A stretch of 64,000 bases of DNA from assembly GCA_025808875.1 (NCBI GenBank), contig CP075528.1, positions 4,152,473 to 4,216,472 of the forward strand. Direction: 5' to 3'. Origin of the DNA: Enhydrobacter sp. (lineage in GTDB: Bacteria; Pseudomonadota; Alphaproteobacteria; Reyranellales; Reyranellaceae). This document shows positions 36,131 through 46,500 of the stretch, one piece after another. The position numbers were made by a program, and so were the translations under genes. Position 1 is the stretch's first letter, and every line of letters starts with the position of its first letter. The notes below the pieces were generated by a model, which did not search any database, was not told the DNA's origin, and worked only from the letters and a program-made list of their open reading frames with translations.

Positions 36131-36423
36131 GCGAGGCCGCCGACGCCGCCGTCGGAACCATTCGCCGCCGCTTGACCATCACCAACAGGCGCGGCCTGCA
36201 TGCCCGCGCCGCCGCCAAGTTCGTGCGCACCGCCGGGCAGTTCGATGCCACCAGCCGCGTCGGCTTCAAAGGCCAGGAGGTGTCCGGCCTGTCCATCATG
36301 GGCCTGATGATGCTGGCCGCCGGCATCGGCAGCCAGATCGAACTCGCCTGTGCGGGCCGCCAGGCCGCCGAGGCGATGGCCGCGCTGTCGGCGCTGGTCG
36401 AGGGGAAGTTCGGGGAGGACTAG
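36127..36423 (+). CDS. ptsH: Phosphocarrier protein HPr
   Basis: A 98-residue HPr with the active-site histidine H25 in RRGLHARAAAKFV and the HprK target serine S56 in VSGLSIMGLMMLAAG. Both sites are intact, so it can carry phosphate from enzyme I and be modified by the HprK encoded upstream. It is the last gene of the chvI-to-ptsH run; enzyme I is not in the window. Confidence 0.95.
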   Translation: MSEAADAAVGTIRRRLTITNRRGLHARAAAKFVRTAGQFDATSRVGFKGQEVSGLSIMGLMMLAAGIGSQIELACAGRQAAEAMAALSALVEGKFGED

Positions 36424-37048
36424 CGCCGCGTCGTCTCTGCGGGCGGAGGCTCAGAGCGGCGGGCTATTTCCGCCAGTAAGTCATGGCGTTCACCGTTGGT
36501 CCGGGGCCGACATAGGCTCGAATACGGATGTCGCCGTCTTGCTCGCACGGACCTCCAAGGGTGGGGAAGATACTGATGCGATAGTACCTGACGGGGATCG
36601 TACGGTCACAGACACGGCAACCAGGGCACGAGGCCTGCCGGGGATCGGCGGTGCACTGGAACTGATATCTGTCGATCAATCCCTCGAGACCAATCTGAGT
36701 CATCTCGATGCGAAGGGACTCTTCCAGCTTCTCGTTTCTTCCCCAACTATTCAAAGGATCGGATACCCGTTGAAACGCCGGTTGGTAGCTTCGCCTTGGA
36801 GGTGATGCGTATGCCCGTTCTCCCAGCATTCTCCTGAGCAGCCGGCAACCGAGAAGATCAAAGCGACGGTTACGCTCGCCCTCGAGCGCGGTGATGCTCG
36901 TCGCCCGCCGTAGCGACGGGATAAAGCGCCGGGCATATCGCCATAAATTCTTGCTTATATGCGCATGGGACGCGTTGAGGCGGCGCGAGGGCGCTGATAA
37001 GACACGGCCATATTCCACGCCGCACCTTTCCCGCTAGGAGCGCCCTCA
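36424..37048. other. 625-bp region before ahcY with no intact plus-strand gene
   Basis: This interval has visibly lower GC than the flanking genes. The minus strand holds a possible frameshifted small lipoprotein, listed separately. Nearest ahcY, a strong Shine-Dalgarno TAGGAG (37035-37040) sits eight bases before its ATG. TTGAGG (36975-36980) followed 17 bases later by TAAGAC (36998-37003) could be its promoter, with low confidence. I looked for SAH- and SAM-type riboswitch elements upstream of ahcY and did not recognise one. Confidence 0.4.
36464..36936 (-). pseudogene. Possible frameshifted small lipoprotein gene
   Basis: One minus-strand frame (36936-36751) begins with a basic stretch, then ASVTVALIFSVAGCSGECWE, a plausible lipoprotein signal with lipobox VAGC. 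It stops at 36751. A neighbouring frame covers 36464 to about 36750 and reads like a natural protein end, for example GLEGLIDRYQFQCTADPRQ and a C-terminal VGPGPTVNAMTYWRK, with four or five cysteines. Joining the two needs one frameshift near 36755. No family was recognised. It could instead be an intact gene using only the second frame (up to 184 residues from 37018). Confidence 0.35.
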
Positions 37049-38443
<1,395 letters not shown>

Positions 38444-38470
38444 TCGACCCACAGCGTCGTCGTGATAGAA

Positions 38471-38496
38471 GTCGGCATCGGAGACCCGGTGCCGAC
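38471..38496 (+). terminator. Hairpin after ahcY, overlapping the tsaE start
   Basis: GTCGGCATCGG (38471-38481) pairs with CCGGTGCCGAC (38486-38496) through 11 bp, including one G-U, around the tetraloop AGAC. TTCACTGTTT follows, a weak T-rich tail. Position and shape fit a rho-independent terminator or attenuator for ahcY. One candidate tsaE GTG (38489) lies inside the 3' arm. Confidence 0.5.
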
Positions 38497-38905
38497 TTCA
38501 CTGTTTCTGCCCGACGAGGCCGCGACCGAGCGGCTGGGTGCTGAACTCGCCGAACGGCTGCGGCCGCGCGATGTCCTCGCGCTGCGCGGCGGGCTGGGCG
38601 CCGGCAAGACGACGCTCGCCCGCGCCATCCTGCGCGCCGCCGCGGGCGATCCGGCGCTGGTCGTGCCGAGCCCGACCTTCACCCTGGTCGAGGTCTACGA
38701 CACACGGCGCGGCGCGTTCTGGCATTTCGACCTCTACCGCCTCGAGGCGCCCGAGCAGGTCTTCGAGCTCGGCTGGGAAGAGGCGCGGGCCGATGGCATC
38801 GTTCTGATCGAATGGCCGGAGCGGCTGGGCGCGCTGCTGCCGCCGCACAAGCACGTGAGCCTGGAGATCGAGGGCGATGGACGTCGGGCGTCGATCGATG
38901 TCTGA
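38489..38905 (+). CDS. tsaE: tRNA threonylcarbamoyladenosine biosynthesis ATPase TsaE
   Basis: A 138-residue P-loop ATPase needed with TsaB and TsaD to make t6A37 in tRNA. Walker A is LRGGLGAGKTTLARAI, followed by the family signature VPSPTFTLVEVYD and FWHFDLYRLEAPEQ, and Walker B-like DGIVLIEWPERLG. GTG at 38489 has GGAG upstream and fits the usual N-terminus (FLPDEAATERLG). A GTG at 38462 would add nine residues and has no ribosome site. It overlaps the next gene. Confidence 0.92.
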   Translation: MPTSLFLPDEAATERLGAELAERLRPRDVLALRGGLGAGKTTLARAILRAAAGDPALVVPSPTFTLVEVYDTRRGAFWHFDLYRLEAPEQVFELGWEEARADGIVLIEWPERLGALLPPHKHVSLEIEGDGRRASIDV

Positions 38906-39893
38906 GCGGGCGGTGCTGCGCGCCGAGTTCGTGAGGCGCTCCGGCTGGGCTGACGCTGAGGAGCGCCTGCTGGCGGGCGATGCCTCGTTCCGGAAATATT
39001 TCCGGCTGACCCGTGCCGGCGGCACCGTCGTGGTCATGGACTCGCCCGCGGCGCACGAACCCGTCGAACCCTTCGTGCGCGTCGGCCGGCACCTGCTCGC
39101 GCTCGGCCTCAGCGCGCCGGAGATCTATGCCGAGGATCTGGGCAACGGCTTCCTGCTGCTCGAGGACCTGGGCGACGACACCTTCGCGCGCGTTCTGGCG
39201 CGGGGCGGCGACGAACGGGAGCTCTATCTGCGCGCCACCGACGTGCTGGTGACGCTCTACCAGGCACCGGACCACGGCCTGCTGCCCGGGCTCGGGAGCT
39301 ACGCCGGAGAGGCGCTGGTCGAGGCGGCGATCCTGCTGCCCGAATGGTACCTGCCGGCCGCGTCGGGCCGTCCGGCGCCGGATGACGAAGTCGCGGCCTA
39401 TCGCGATGCCTGGCGCGCGTGCTTCGCCCAACTGCCCACGACCGAAGAGGCGCTGCTGCTGCGCGACTACCACAAGGACAACCTCCTGTGGCTGCCCGAG
39501 CGGCCGGGCGTGCGCGCCTGTGGCCTGCTCGACTTCCAGGACGCCCAGCAGGGCCATCCGTCGTACGATCTCGTCTCGCTGGTCGAGGATGCGCGTCGCG
39601 ACGTGTTGCCCGACGTGCAAGCCGCGTGCATCGACCGTTACATCGCCGCCACCGGCCTCGATTCGGCCGACTTCCGCACCGGCTTCGCGCTGATGGCGGC
39701 GCAGCGGCACGCCCGCATCATCGGCCTCTTCGTGCGGTTGCTGGAACGCGACGGCAAGCCCGAGTACCTGCGACACCTGCCGCGCGTCTGGCGCATGTTC
39801 GAACGGCACCTGCGGCACGAGGCGCTGGCGCCGTTGCGCGACTGGGTCGACCGTGTGCTGCCGCCCGAGTGGCGGCGCATCGGCGCCGAGTGA
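38877..39893 (+). CDS. amgK: AmgK-like N-acetylmuramate/N-acetylglucosamine kinase
   Basis: A 338-residue aminoglycoside-phosphotransferase-fold kinase. N-lobe features include GDASFRKYFRLTRAG and LEDLGDDTFARVL; the catalytic loop LLRDYHKDNLLWL and the metal-binding CGLLDFQDAQQGHPSYDLVSL are intact. It directly precedes a nucleotidyltransferase of the MurU type. In Pseudomonas and Caulobacter this pair recycles cell-wall MurNAc to UDP-MurNAc, bypassing fosfomycin-sensitive synthesis. The start at 38877 overlaps tsaE by 29 bp; an ATG at 38898 is an alternative. Confidence 0.88.
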   Translation: MDVGRRSMSERAVLRAEFVRRSGWADAEERLLAGDASFRKYFRLTRAGGTVVVMDSPAAHEPVEPFVRVGRHLLALGLSAPEIYAEDLGNGFLLLEDLGDDTFARVLARGGDERELYLRATDVLVTLYQAPDHGLLPGLGSYAGEALVEAAILLPEWYLPAASGRPAPDDEVAAYRDAWRACFAQLPTTEEALLLRDYHKDNLLWLPERPGVRACGLLDFQDAQQGHPSYDLVSLVEDARRDVLPDVQAACIDRYIAATGLDSADFRTGFALMAAQRHARIIGLFVRLLERDGKPEYLRHLPRVWRMFERHLRHEALAPLRDWVDRVLPPEWRRIGAE

Positions 39894-40594
39894 TGGGTCC
39901 CGTGATTCGCTCGGCGATGATCCTGGCGGCCGGCCGCGGCGAGCGCATGCGGCCCTTGACCGACACCACGCCCAAGCCGCTCATTCCCGTCGCCGGCCGG
40001 TCGATGCTCGACCGCGCCATGGATCGCCTGGCGGAGCATGGCGTGCGCAACCTGGTGATCAACGTGCACCATCTCGGCGAGCAGATCGCGAGCCATGTCG
40101 GTGGACGCGCGCATGTCGTGCGCGAGGACCGCCTGCTGGAGACCGGCGGCAGCCTGAAGAACGCCCTGCCGCTGCTGGGTGACGGGCCGTTCTTCGTGCT
40201 GAACGGCGATGGGCTGTGGACCGATGGCGCCATTCCGATGCTGCGCCGCCTCGAGGCGATGTGGGACCCTCGCATCATGGACGCGCTGCTGCTGCTCCAT
40301 CCGCTCGATCGGGCGATCGGTCGCGAGCCGACCGACCACGGCGACTATTTCCTCGATTCCGACGGCCGCGCCCGCCATCGCGGTGGCGCGGCGGCGGCGC
40401 CCTATCTGTTCGCCAGCGTCTCGGTGTGCGACCGCCGCCTGCTCTACAACGCGCCCGACGGCCCGTTCTCGCTGGTCCGGCTATGGCACCGGGCCCAGGC
40501 TGCCGGCCATCTCTACGGCCTCGTGCACGACGGAAAGTGGTTCCATGTCGGCACGCCGCGGGCGCTGGCCGAGGCCGAGCGGGAATTGCCGTGA
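39893..40594 (+). CDS. murU: MurU-like N-acetylmuramate-1-phosphate uridylyltransferase
   Basis: A 233-residue nucleotidyltransferase with the signature AMILAAGRGERMRPLTDTTP plus KPLIPVAGRSMLD and the product-site FFVLNGDGLWTDG. The C-terminus KWFHVGTPRALAEAE matches the sugar-phosphate nucleotidyltransferase family. Coupled to AmgK by a one-base overlap (TGATG), it should uridylylate MurNAc-1-phosphate in peptidoglycan recycling. The specific sugar is inferred from gene pairing. Confidence 0.87.
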   Translation: MGPVIRSAMILAAGRGERMRPLTDTTPKPLIPVAGRSMLDRAMDRLAEHGVRNLVINVHHLGEQIASHVGGRAHVVREDRLLETGGSLKNALPLLGDGPFFVLNGDGLWTDGAIPMLRRLEAMWDPRIMDALLLLHPLDRAIGREPTDHGDYFLDSDGRARHRGGAAAAPYLFASVSVCDRRLLYNAPDGPFSLVRLWHRAQAAGHLYGLVHDGKWFHVGTPRALAEAERELP

Positions 40595-43500
40595 GGGGCA
40601 TCTACACGATCGGCCTCGACCGGCGCTTCGCCGACGAGCTGGCGCGCGGCCTGCTGGCCGAGCACGGCGCCGAGCCGCTCGCCCTTGCCGACATGCTGAT
40701 CCTGGTACCGACGCGCCGCTCGGTGCGTGCGCTCCGCGAAGCCTTCCTCCGCGCCTCGGGCGGCAAGCCCGCGATCCTGCCGCGCATGGTGCCGCTGGGC
40801 GACGTCGACGAGGACGAATGGAGCGACCTGCCGGGCGAGGGCGAGGCCGTCGACTTGCCGCCGGCCATCGCGCCCGCCGAGCGCGAGGCGCTGCTCGCCG
40901 CGCTCGTTGCCCGCTTCCGGGACGACCAGGGCCAGCCGGCCGCCCGGACGGCGGCGCAAGCGCTGAAGCTCGCGCGCGAGCTCGCGCGCCTGCTCGACGA
41001 GCTCGCCATCGACGGCGTGCCGTTCGACAGGCTCGAGACGCTGGTCGAGGGCAACTTCGCCCGTCACTGGCAGCGCACGCTGGAGTTCCTCGCCATCGTC
41101 GGCGAGCACTGGCCCCGCGTGCTGGCTGAGCGCGGCCAGGTCGACGCGCTCGAGCGGCGCACGCGATCGATCCGCGCGCAGGCCGAGCGCTGGCGGGCCA
41201 GCCCGCCGGCGGGCCCGGTGATCGCCGCCGGTTCGACCGGTTCGCAGCCGGCGACGCGCGAACTGCTGGGCGTCGTCGCCGGCCTGCCCGCCGGCTGCGT
41301 CGTCCTGCCGGGGCTCGACCGCGCCATGGACGAAGAGAGCTGGCGCGCGCTCGAACCCTCGCATCCGCAATTCGGCCTGCGCGAGTTGCTGGCGGCGCTC
41401 GGCGCGGAGCGCAGCGGGGTAGCCGAATGGCCGGGCGGCCCCGGCGACGCGGCGCGGCGCCATCTCATCACCGAGTTGATGCGGCCTGCGGCGACGAGCG
41501 ATTCGTGGTCGAAACCCGAGGCCGCCGCACTCGAGCACGTCACGCGCGTGGATTGCGCCCATCCGCACCAGGAGGCCGTCGTGATCGCGCTGGCGCTGCG
41601 CGAGGCCCTCGAGACCGGCCGGCGCACCGCCGCCCTCGTCACGCCCGACCGCGATCTCGCGCGCCGAGTCGCCGCCGAGCTGCGGCGCTGGAACATCGAG
41701 ATCGACGATTCGGCCGGCCGGCCGCTCGCCGACGCGCCGTCCGCGACGCTGCTGCGCGCGCTGCTGGCGGCGCTCGATTCGGGCTTCGCACCGGTCGACC
41801 TGCTGTCGCTCCTCAAGCACCCGCTCTGCACCCTGGGCTTCGAGCGCGCCTTCCTGCTCGCCGCGGCGCGCCGCCTCGACCGCAGGCACCTGCGCGGACT
41901 GAAGCCGCAGGCCGGCCTCGACGTCCTGCGCCGCAAGGCTGCGCAGGAACCGGAGATCGTCGCGATGCTCGACCGTCTCGCCGAAGCGACCGCGCCGCTC
42001 GCGGAACTGATGACGACGACGTCGCCGGTCGAGACCCTGCTGCGGGAGACCGTTGCAGCCGCCGAGCGGCTGGCACCGGCCGACACGTTGTGGTCGGGCG
42101 AGGCCGGCGAAGAGCTGGCCGACGCGCTGGCGGAACTGGCCGCGGCCTGGCGATCGGCGGCCGACGTGCGGCCGGGCGAATGGCCGGCGCTGCTGACGGT
42201 GCTGCTCGACGGCCGCACCCTGCGCCCCGCTTACGGCCGTCATCCGCGGCTCGCCATCTGGGGACCGCTCGAAGCCCGCCTGCAGCGCGCCGACCTCCTG
42301 ATCCTGGGCGGCCTGAACGAGGGGACCTGGCCGCCGTCGGTCGACACGGGGCCATGGATCAACCGGCCGATGCGCGCCGCGCTCGGCCTGCCTCAGCCGG
42401 AGCGGCGCATCGGCCAGTCGGCGCACGACTTCGCCGCCGCACTCGCCGCCGAGCGCGTGCTGCTGACGCGCGCCGAGCGTGAAGGCGGCGCACCGACCGT
42501 GCCGTCGCGCTGGCTGGCGCGTCTCGACGCCTTGTTCGGTTACGACCCGGCGGCCGGCGTCGCGCCCGAGTACATCCAGCGCGGCCGGCGCACCTACTTC
42601 GCCTGGGCCGAGAAGATCGACGATGCCGGCCGCTATGAACCGTGGTTGCGTCCCGAGCCCCGGCCGCCCGTCGAGGCCCGGCCAACACGGCTTTCGGTGT
42701 CGAGCGTCGAGCAATGGCGGCGCGATCCCTACGGCCTATACGCGCGCCGCATCCTGCGCCTGGAGGCGCTCGATCCGCTGGAGGCCGAGCTCGGCGCCGC
42801 CGATCGTGGATCGGCCCTTCACAAGGCGCTCGACGAGTTCCTGAAGGCGCACTCGTCCGGCGCATTACCGGTCGACGCGCTCGAGCGCTTCGAGCGCCTG
42901 GGCGAGCGGCACCTCGCCGGGGTGCTGACGGCCCCGGCCGAGCGTGCCTTCTGGTGGCCGCGCTTCCAGCGCCTGGCCAGCTGGTTCATCGGCGCCGAGC
43001 GCGCGCGGCGCGCCGCCGGCACGCGGCTGCTCGCGAGCGAGACGCGGGGATCGTTGCAGGTCGGTTCGCTCACCATCGAGGCCATCGCCGATCGCATCGA
43101 CGAAATCGAACCGGGTGGCTGGGAGGTCATCGACTACAAGACCGGAAGAGTGCCCTCGCCGCGTGAGCTCGAAGCGCTGTTCGCGCCGCAGCTGTTGCTC
43201 GAAGCGGCGATGGCCGAGCGCGGCGGCTTCGCCGACATCGAGGGCAAGGCGCGCGCCGTGCATCTCTCATACTGGCAGGCCAACGGCCTCGGCGAGGGCG
43301 GCCAGCAGAAGGAGATCAAGGACAGCGACCGGCTGGTGCCCGAGATGCTGGCGCTGGTGGCCCGGATGGTGGCCCATTTCGGCGATCCGCGGACGCCCTA
43401 TGCCGCGCTGCCGTGGCCGCAATTCACTCCCCACTTCAACGACTACGCCCATCTCGAGCGTGTCGCGGAGTGGTCGACCGCGGGCGGAGGCGAGGAATGA
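40591..43500 (+). CDS. addB: Double-strand break repair protein AddB (alphaproteobacterial type)
   Basis: A 969-residue partner of the AddA helicase-nuclease. The N-terminus opens GIYTIGLDRRFADELARGLL with the characteristic LVPTRRSVRALREAFL. A helicase-like fold lacking robust Walker motifs follows. The C-terminal third has a RecB-family nuclease domain with GSALHKALDEFL, WEVIDYKTGRVPS and SYWQ. GTG at 40591 overlaps the murU stop by four bases, and its own stop overlaps addA. The complex resects DNA ends for recombination. Confidence 0.95.
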   Translation: MRGIYTIGLDRRFADELARGLLAEHGAEPLALADMLILVPTRRSVRALREAFLRASGGKPAILPRMVPLGDVDEDEWSDLPGEGEAVDLPPAIAPAEREALLAALVARFRDDQGQPAARTAAQALKLARELARLLDELAIDGVPFDRLETLVEGNFARHWQRTLEFLAIVGEHWPRVLAERGQVDALERRTRSIRAQAERWRASPPAGPVIAAGSTGSQPATRELLGVVAGLPAGCVVLPGLDRAMDEESWRALEPSHPQFGLRELLAALGAERSGVAEWPGGPGDAARRHLITELMRPAATSDSWSKPEAAALEHVTRVDCAHPHQEAVVIALALREALETGRRTAALVTPDRDLARRVAAELRRWNIEIDDSAGRPLADAPSATLLRALLAALDSGFAPVDLLSLLKHPLCTLGFERAFLLAAARRLDRRHLRGLKPQAGLDVLRRKAAQEPEIVAMLDRLAEATAPLAELMTTTSPVETLLRETVAAAERLAPADTLWSGEAGEELADALAELAAAWRSAADVRPGEWPALLTVLLDGRTLRPAYGRHPRLAIWGPLEARLQRADLLILGGLNEGTWPPSVDTGPWINRPMRAALGLPQPERRIGQSAHDFAAALAAERVLLTRAEREGGAPTVPSRWLARLDALFGYDPAAGVAPEYIQRGRRTYFAWAEKIDDAGRYEPWLRPEPRPPVEARPTRLSVSSVEQWRRDPYGLYARRILRLEALDPLEAELGAADRGSALHKALDEFLKAHSSGALPVDALERFERLGERHLAGVLTAPAERAFWWPRFQRLASWFIGAERARRAAGTRLLASETRGSLQVGSLTIEAIADRIDEIEPGGWEVIDYKTGRVPSPRELEALFAPQLLLEAAMAERGGFADIEGKARAVHLSYWQANGLGEGGQQKEIKDSDRLVPEMLALVARMVAHFGDPRTPYAALPWPQFTPHFNDYAHLERVAEWSTAGGGEE

Positions 43501-46500
43501 GCGAGGTCCTCGACCTGCTGTCCCTCGCCAGCGACGCCCAGCGCAGCGCCACGTCGCCCGCGCACTCTGCCTGGGTCGAGGCCAATGCCGGCACCGGCAA
43601 GACCAAGGTCTTGACCGACCGGGTGACGCGCCTCCTGCTGGCCGGTGTTCCGCCCGAACGCATCCTTTGCCTCACCTTCACCAAGGCGGCGGCGGCGGAG
43701 ATGCGCAATCGCCTCGCCCTCCAGCTCGGCCGCTGGGCGATGGCCGAGCCGACCATGCTCGACGAGCAGATCGAGGCACTGATCGACCGGCCACCCGAGG
43801 CCGCGGAGCGCGTGCTGGCGCGCCGGCTCTTCGCGCGCGTGCTCGATGCGCCGGGCGGCATCAACATCCTCACCATCCACGCCTTTTGCCAGGCGCTGCT
43901 CAAGCGCTTTCCGCTCGAGGCCGCCGTCGCGCCGGGCTTCGAGGTGCTCGACGAGGGCGAGGCGGCCAAGCTGCTGCGCCACGCCCAGGACGAACAGGTC
44001 GAAGCATTGAGCCGTCCCGATGCTCCGGCCGCGCTCGCCGCAGCGCTGGCCGCGGTGGCCGGCCGCATCTCCATCGCCGAGTTCCAGGAGTTGATGACGA
44101 GGCTGCTCGGCGAGCGGGCCTGGCTCATGGCCGAGATCGGCGGCGAGGACGGGTTGGCCGCCCTGCGCCGGCGCCTCGCCCAGGGGCTGCGCTGCGACGT
44201 CGTGCCGACATTCGACGAGGCGTCGATGCGCGCCGCGGCACGGGCGCTGATCGCGGCCGGCGGCAAGACCGATCCGCCGCGCGGCGAGGCGATCGCCCGC
44301 CGGCTCGAGACCGGCGAGGAGGGCGACGACTATCGCGCCGTCTTCTTCACCGACAAGGGCGAGCTGCGCGCGAGGCTCGCGACCAAGGCGGCCACGAAGG
44401 CCATGCCGAACATCGAGGACGTGCTCGCCGACGAAGCCGAGCGTCAGCAGTGCCTGCGCGGCATCGCCCTCGTCGAGCTCACCGTCGGCCTGCTGCGCCT
44501 CGGCCTCGACATCGCCCGGCGCTATGCCAACGCCAAGCGCCGGCGCGCGACGCTCGACTACGACGACCTGATCGTCGCCACGCGGCACCTGCTGGAGGGT
44601 GCCGACAGTGCCGCCTGGGTGCTCTTCAAGCTCGACGGAGGCATCGACCACGTGCTGGTCGACGAGGCGCAGGATACCAACCCCGACCAATGGGAGGTGA
44701 TCCGCCGGCTCACCGAGGAGTTCTTCACCGGCGAGGGCGCGGTCGACCGCAACCGCACCGTTTTCGCCGTCGGCGACACCAAGCAGTCGATCTTCGGCTT
44801 CCAGCGCGCCGATCCGCGCAAGCTCGCCGAGATGCGCGACTGGTTCCACGAGCGCAGCCACGACGCCCGCAAGCACTTTCAACCGGTCGACCTCACTGTT
44901 TCGTTCCGCTCGACGCCGGCGGTTCTCGACGCCGTTGACTGGGTTTTCGCCCAGAACGAGGCGGCACGCGGGGTCGTCTCGTCCGGCCCGATCGTCCACC
45001 TCGCAAGCCGCAAGGAGGAGCCGGGGCGGGTCGAGCTCTGGCCGCTCGTTCAGTCGGACAAGGAGGAAGTCGACACCTCCGACCTGTCGGCCGAGCGCAC
45101 ATCCCTGAAGCTGCCGCACGAGCGGCTGGCGCGGCTGGTCGCGGCACACGCCAAGAGCCTGATCGGCCGCGAACGGCGGGCGCGACGCGGCGAGAAGCTG
45201 CACGAGGGCCACTTCATGGTGCTGGTCCGGCGGCGCAACGCCTTCGTCAACGCGCTGGTGCGTGCGCTCAAACGCGAGCAGCTCGAGGTGGCGGGCGTCG
45301 ACCGGCTCGACCTCATCGAGGAGCTGGCGATTCAGGACCTGCTGGCGCTGGCCCGCTTCGTGCTGCTGCCGCAGGACGACCTCAACCTCGCTTGCCTCCT
45401 GAAGTCGCCACTGGTCGGGCTCGACGAGGACCGGCTGTTCGAGCTCGCCTGGCGACGCCCGGGGCGGTTGTGGCGCGCGCTGCGCGAGCGTGCCGGCGAG
45501 CCTGCCTTCGCCGAGGCCCATGCCCGACTGGCGGCATGGCTGGCGCGCGCCGATTTCGTCACGCCGTTCGACTTCTTCGCCCAGGTGCTCGGCCCAGAGC
45601 GCGGTCGAGAGCGCCTGCTGCTGCGCCTCGGCCGCGAGGCATCGGACCCGATCGACGAATTGCTGGCGCGCGCACTGCAATACCAGCACGACGAGCCCGG
45701 CTCGCTGCAAGGCTTCCTGCGCTGGTTCGAGAGCGGCGGTGGCGAGATCAAGCGCGATCTCGAGCAGAACCGGCGTCGGGAGGTCCGCATCCTGACGGTC
45801 CACGCCTCGAAGGGCCTGCAGGCGCCGATCGTCTATCTGCCCGACACGACCCGCGTACCGGGCGACCTCGAGCGCCTCCTGCCCGCCGGCGACGGCAAGA
45901 CGCGGCTGTGGCTGCCGCGCGCGGAGGACGCCAACGAGGCGGCCCGCGCCTGGCGCGCCCAGGCGAAGGATCGGGCGATGGAGGAGCAGAACCGCTTGCT
46001 TTATGTCGCCATGACCCGCGCCGAGGACCGCCTCTATGTCGGCGGATGGGTCGGAACGCGCCCGCCGGATCGTGGCTGCTGGTACGAGCGCATCGCCCAG
46101 GGGCTGGCGGCCAGCGCGGGGGAAGCCGACGGCGGACGCAATAGCGCGCGAGCGCGAACCTTCGACTTCGCGACCTATCTCGGCGCCGATGCCTGGGCAG
46201 GCGACGGCTTCGAGCTGACCAACGAGGGGCGGATCGAGGTGCCGGACCAGGAGGAACTCGCGATCGCGCAGGCCGTCGACATGCCACCGTGGGTGACGGT
46301 GCCCGCTCCGGCGGAACCCGACCCGCCGACGCCGCTGGCGCCTTCCCAGCCTTTGCCCGATGAAGCCGTCGCTGCGTCCCGCGCCTTCAGCCCGTTCGCA
46401 GCGGGCGATACACGACGCTGGCAGCGCGGCCGGCTGCTGCACGAGCTGCTGCACCGGCTGCCCGACATCGCGGCCCCCGAGCGCGCGGCAGCGGCCCGAC

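Noticed and set aside
36930..37048. SAH or SAM riboswitch upstream of ahcY
   Set aside because: The leader was read for the known conserved cores, and none was recognised; only an ordinary ribosome-binding site and a weak promoter candidate remain.
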